A stretch of DNA of 10,365 bases, taken from assembly GCA_015222555.1 (NCBI GenBank), contig JADFVM010000318.1:1-10365 (forward strand), written 5' to 3'. The translations under genes were made by a program, and so were the position numbers. The notes beneath the pieces are model-generated. The model was not told the DNA's origin and ran no database searches. It saw only the letters and a list, made by a program, of their open reading frames with translations. Shown one piece after another: positions 7,857 to 10,365 of the stretch. The first letter of the stretch is position 1. Every line of letters begins with the position of its first letter. The stretch comes from Pseudomonadota bacterium (GTDB taxonomy: Bacteria > Desulfobacterota > JADFVX01).

Positions 7857-7920
7857 TCCTCTTATAAGCTGAATTTTCTCTATACAATTTACTCTTTCTG
7901 CAACTTCAATCGAGCCAGAA

Positions 7921-7950
7921 ACGATACTATTTTCAGGCCTTATTTGTCAA
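7921..7950 (-). promoter_or_regulatory. candidate sigma-70 promoter for gltBD
   Basis: On the minus strand a perfect TTGACA (7950-7945) is followed after 18 bases by TATCGT (7926-7921), a 4/6 match to the -10 consensus. Transcription would start near 7914. It is the best -35 seen in the gap upstream of gltB, but the -10 is mediocre and the leader would be long. A CTGACA with TATATC only 14 bases later, near 7700-7725, is a poorer alternative. Confidence 0.4.
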
Positions 7951-7970
7951 GGATATTATTCTCTGCAATT

Positions 7971-7983
7971 GTATACAGTATAC
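7971..7983. promoter_or_regulatory. GTATAC-A-GTATAC dyad, possible operator
   Basis: Two palindromic GTATAC hexamers flank a single central A, making a 13-bp near-perfect dyad in an AT-rich context (preceded by AATT, followed by TAAA). It lies about 20 bases upstream of the -35 of the candidate gltB promoter. GntR-family regulators often bind TTGTATAC-like dyads, so an operator is plausible. No regulator gene is in this window. Confidence 0.4.
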
Positions 7984-8051
7984 TAAAAAACACTCAGGCA
8001 ACAAACTGTCTCCATCATCTTGTAATGTACTGAATCACCAATAAACAAATT

Positions 8052-8711
8052 TCATGAAACTGCCTTAAATTTCTCAATATTTGCGTCTTCTCCCAGAAGG
8101 ACAAGGATATCCCCCTCTTCTATTTTGTCAGTCGCCTTCGGCGTAACTAAAACTTCTCCACCTTCACCTTTTTTCCTTATTAAAATGACAGACAGCCCAT
8201 ATCTGTTCCTAATATCGGCGCTGATCAAATCAGCCCCGTGGAAGGACTTTGGCGCCTCGATTTCTACGACGCTGTAGCCTTCCATGAATTCAATCTGATC
8301 AAGAACTGTGGGACTGCTCAGCCTCTCTGCGACCCTGATAGCCATATCTTTTTCCGGGAAAACCACGTCAGTGGCTCCTAAAATTTTAAGAATCTTTGCA
8401 TGGTCATCGGTAATGGCCTTTACAACAATCTCCTTTATTCCCATTTCTTTCAGGTAAAGTGTGACAAGGATGCTGGCATCAAGCTTTTCACCCAGACTGA
8501 TGATGACCACATCAACGTCATTAATTCCAATCGCTTCCAGCGTCTCGCGCTCTGACACATCGGCAACAATGGCCTGCGAACTGCTCTCTTTTATGTCCTG
8601 AACACGGTTTTTATTAATATCAATGGCGATCACATCATGGCCATCTTCATAAAGTTTCCTGGCGGCACTAGAACCAAAGTGTCCAAGCCCTATTACTGCA
8701 AATCGTCTCAT
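8052..8711 (-). CDS. ktrA: KtrA/TrkA-like K+ uptake regulatory subunit (single RCK)
   Basis: Cytoplasmic gating subunit that forms a ring under the K+ channel subunit and opens or closes it on nucleotide binding. Seen: 219 residues, the size of KtrA/KtrC and about half of E. coli TrkA, which has two RCK units. The N-terminal RCK_N Rossmann fold has G8-L-G10-H-F-G13 and the acidic D31 at the end of strand 2 (VIAIDINKNR) that holds the nucleotide ribose. The RCK_C domain covers about residues 135-219 (VVEIEAP, SVILIRKKGE, GDILVLLGE). The ATG at 8711 is preceded by AGGAG, 7 bases ahead. That site overlaps the TAG stop of the upstream channel gene (10-base gap), so the two genes are cotranscribed and probably translationally coupled. 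Many annotations would call it trkA. Confidence 0.94.
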   Translation of the reverse strand: MRRFAVIGLGHFGSSAARKLYEDGHDVIAIDINKNRVQDIKESSSQAIVADVSERETLEAIGINDVDVVIISLGEKLDASILVTLYLKEMGIKEIVVKAITDDHAKILKILGATDVVFPEKDMAIRVAERLSSPTVLDQIEFMEGYSVVEIEAPKSFHGADLISADIRNRYGLSVILIRKKGEGGEVLVTPKATDKIEEGDILVLLGEDANIEKFKAVS

Positions 8712-8721
8712 TTCATATCTC

Positions 8722-10044
8722 CTATCCTGTCATAACCCGTTCTTCAGAATATTGAAACCGTCCTTCAGCTATTTTCTTTCCTATGGCCAGCGCGATAGTG
8801 AGGGGTCCTAATCTCCCCACCAGCATCAATAATGACACCGTAACCTTGCCGGCGTCAGACAGGCTTGAAGTTATCCCCGTAGACAGGCCAACGGTTCCGA
8901 AAGCCGACACCACTTCAAAGAGCATCTCCAGAAACTGCCCCCTTTGAGTTGGATCGTGTATATTCCCCCCTTCCGTCAGCAGGAGTACCATCGTGAAGAG
9001 AATAACAACGATAAATGAGATTAGCACAATAGACAGCGACCTGGCCACTACATCCTTTGGCAGGGTTCTTTTAAACAAATTTACATTTTCCCTGGCCATC
9101 AGTCTGCTTTTCATAAGCGCTATAAGCACACCCAGCGTACTCGTTTTTATCCCTCCTCCAGTCGATCCGGGTGACGCTCCGATAAACATGAAAATAATCA
9201 TTAAAAAAAGCGTTACCGGTGAAAGCAGATTAATGTCTACAGTGTTAAATCCGGCCGTTCGTGCCGTAACAGATTGGAAAAAAGAAGCAAGAATGCTGTC
9301 CCAAAGGTCAAGATCTTTTAACAGGTTATTTCTTTCCATCAGGAAAAAGAGCACCAGACCTGCAACGGTGAGCGATGCTGACATGATAAGCACAATTTTC
9401 GTATGAAGCGTCATCTGCTTTCGCTTTTTGCCTTTATTGAAGAGGAGTGAGGGGATTTCCATTAAGACGAGAAAACCCAGGCCGCCCAGGATAATTAGTA
9501 CCGCAACAGTAAGATTAATAACAATGTCACCCCGGTATCCCATAAAGCTGTCAGAAAAGAGAGAAAAACCGGCATTGCAGAATGCCGAGACTGAGTGAAA
9601 AACAGAGAGCGCTATAGCCTTTTCAAAAGGAAATTCCCATGACCATCTTGCAAAAAGGATTAATGCCCCTATAAATTCAATGATAAAGGTTAAAAGGGCA
9701 ACGGAAATAATGAGTGATTTAAGGTCTTTAGCGGGCGAATGGGCAAAGGTATCCTGAATCATCACCTGTTCTTTAAAAGAGATCCGCTTGCCTGCCATCA
9801 TGACAAACATGACGGAAAAGGTCATAATACCGAGGCCACCGACCTGAATAAGCATAAGGAGGATAAATTTACCCAGTGGTGAAAAGGTTGAGGCCGTATC
9901 CACCACAATGAGGCCCGTCACGCAAACGGAAGAAGTGGCCGTAAAGAAGGCATCAACAAGGCTTAGCTCGCCATTCATGACCGTACCCGGCAATTTGAGC
10001 AGGGCTGTGCCAATCAGTGTGGCAACGATAAAACTGATGAGCAA
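8722..10044 (-). CDS. ktrB: KtrB/TrkH-like K+ channel subunit (N-terminus uncertain)
   Basis: Inner-membrane K+ (often Na+-coupled) transport subunit, partner of the RCK protein encoded next. Seen: 440 residues from the first canonical start, TTG at 10044, with the four membrane-pore-membrane repeats of the Trk/Ktr/HKT superfamily. The pore signatures are VTGL (42-45), NAGF (157-160), TAGF (263-266) and VGLSTG (385-390), each with its filter glycine. The gating-loop region GASPGSTGGGIKT is at 289-301. The true N-terminus is probably further upstream: the frame stays open to a TAA at 10110 and encodes a segment ending in FHPAQI, which matches the PPQ-like start region of KtrB. No ATG, GTG or TTG occurs in frame there. 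A strong GGGAGG (10106-10101) sits 5 bases before an in-frame ATC at 10095. The protein would then be 457 residues. Confidence 0.95.
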   Translation of the reverse strand: MLISFIVATLIGTALLKLPGTVMNGELSLVDAFFTATSSVCVTGLIVVDTASTFSPLGKFILLMLIQVGGLGIMTFSVMFVMMAGKRISFKEQVMIQDTFAHSPAKDLKSLIISVALLTFIIEFIGALILFARWSWEFPFEKAIALSVFHSVSAFCNAGFSLFSDSFMGYRGDIVINLTVAVLIILGGLGFLVLMEIPSLLFNKGKKRKQMTLHTKIVLIMSASLTVAGLVLFFLMERNNLLKDLDLWDSILASFFQSVTARTAGFNTVDINLLSPVTLFLMIIFMFIGASPGSTGGGIKTSTLGVLIALMKSRLMARENVNLFKRTLPKDVVARSLSIVLISFIVVILFTMVLLLTEGGNIHDPTQRGQFLEMLFEVVSAFGTVGLSTGITSSLSDAGKVTVSLLMLVGRLGPLTIALAIGKKIAEGRFQYSEERVMTG

Positions 10045-10100
10045 TATCTGCGCCGGATGAAAGGCCCTGTTGAAGAAAGTCCTTAAGCCGAAGATAGCAA

Positions 10101-10106
10101 CCTCCC
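10101..10106 (-). promoter_or_regulatory. strong ribosome binding site pointing to an ATC start for ktrB
   Basis: GGGAGG on the minus strand, preceded by AAA, is the only strong Shine-Dalgarno near the gene. Five bases downstream is ATC (10095-10093) in frame with ktrB. The canonical TTG at 10044 has no ribosome binding site. The TTG at 10100 is in another frame and reaches a stop after five codons. Confidence 0.55.
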
Positions 10107-10138
10107 TTTAAAAAAACCACTGGAAACAAGCTTAGGGA

Positions 10139-10167
10139 ATTATAACTTTTAAATAGATGACCTGCAA
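10139..10167 (-). promoter_or_regulatory. sigma-70 promoter of the ktrBA operon
   Basis: On the minus strand TTGCAG (10167-10162), a 17-base spacer and a perfect TATAAT (10144-10139). Transcription would start near 10132, about 37 bases before the candidate ATC start at 10095. Strong and well spaced. Confidence 0.8.
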
Positions 10168-10234
10168 GAAATTCGATTGGGCACAGTTTTCACGAATCAA
10201 CTATGCAGGGATTTTGAAACATAAGTAAATTACC

Positions 10235-10365
10235 ATGCCCAAAGGACGTGGCGTAGCATTGAAGTTGACCCTTCAGATCTTGCCGCTTCTCTTTTTTGCC
10301 TTCATCGTTGCCGGAATGATTCAAACACTGATTCCGACAGAATTCATTGCTAAAAGGATTGGTAC
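10235..10365 (+). CDS. membrane permease, probably PF03773 (ArsP_1/DUF318) type, truncated
   Basis: Seen: an open frame from ATG at 10235 to the window edge, 43 complete codons, with a stop (TAA) in frame nine bases upstream. The start MPKGRGVALK is followed by a hydrophobic segment (about residues 11-32, containing LPLLFFAFIVAGMIQ) and then TLIPTEFIAKRIG. The LPLL..AF..AG.IQ.LIP.EF...R.G pattern resembles the N-terminal part of PF03773 permeases, some of which export organoarsenicals while most have unknown substrates. No clear ribosome binding site or promoter precedes the ATG, so the start is uncertain. It is divergent from the ktrBA operon. The family call is from memory of the pattern over one short segment and is moderate. 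Confidence 0.6.
   Translation, partial: MPKGRGVALKLTLQILPLLFFAFIVAGMIQTLIPTEFIAKRIG

Larger units (their letters stand above)
7549..8051. other. 503-base gap: presumed gltB promoter and leader
   Basis: No convincing gene is present. A 43-codon rightward frame (7631-7762) has no ribosome binding site and no recognisable features. Listed separately are a candidate leftward promoter (7921-7950), a GTATAC dyad (7971-7983) and a 58-base stem-loop (7799-7856). If the promoter is used, the gltB leader would be about 365 bases, long enough for regulatory RNA. No clear intrinsic terminator for the upstream K+ operon was found near 8051, so read-through into the glt genes cannot be excluded. Confidence 0.6.

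Noticed and set aside
8993..9406. 137-codon rightward open frame
   Set aside because: Antisense to ktrB pore repeats; hydrophobic stretches mirror the membrane gene.
1..10365. CRISPR array, tRNA/rRNA genes, transposase, toxin-antitoxin or defence genes
   Set aside because: None seen: no regularly spaced repeats, no cloverleaf-like gene, and all sizeable coding regions are assigned to housekeeping families.

Overview
The window looks like a chromosomal segment from an anaerobic or microaerophilic, cytochrome-rich Gram-negative bacterium. A member of the former Deltaproteobacteria (Desulfuromonadia or a relative) is my best guess. This rests on the periplasmic c-type-cytochrome-like protein at the left edge, the moderate GC content, the full-length bacterial glutamate synthase and the -24/-12 style promoter. 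The taxon is inference; no rRNA or marker gene is present.

Left part (1-1541): a truncated, secreted cytochrome-c-like gene reads leftward off the window. A roughly 420-base intergenic region separates it from a divergent rightward ferritin gene. This region holds a good sigma-54 type promoter facing the cytochrome gene, an intrinsic terminator placed between that promoter and the cytochrome ribosome binding site (a possible attenuator), and a good sigma-70 promoter facing ferritin. Ferritin ends in a 12-bp perfect dyad plus T run that resembles a dispersed repeat. The convergent ferritin/gltD gap also holds an inverted repeat pair.

Middle (1542-7548): gltB and gltD, transcribed leftward, overlap by 8 bp and encode the two subunits of NADPH-dependent glutamate synthase (GOGAT). 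Upstream lies a 503-base gap without a convincing gene. It contains a candidate promoter, a GTATAC-A-GTATAC dyad and a 58-base stem-loop that would fall in the gltB leader.

Right part (8052-10365): a leftward two-gene K+ uptake operon (a KtrB/TrkH-like channel subunit, then a KtrA/TrkA-like single-RCK gating subunit) is driven by a near-consensus sigma-70 promoter. The channel gene has no canonical start codon where homology and a strong ribosome binding site place its N-terminus; an ATC codon sits there. A truncated rightward membrane protein, probably a PF03773-type permease, runs off the right edge.

Together the genes cover iron storage, ammonium assimilation, K+ homeostasis and periplasmic electron transfer: ordinary housekeeping and energy functions. 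I see no phage, transposase, CRISPR or defence system. The observations worth following are regulatory (sigma-54 promoter plus attenuator, long gltB leader), an atypical heme-like C-x7-C-H motif, and the KtrB start anomaly.
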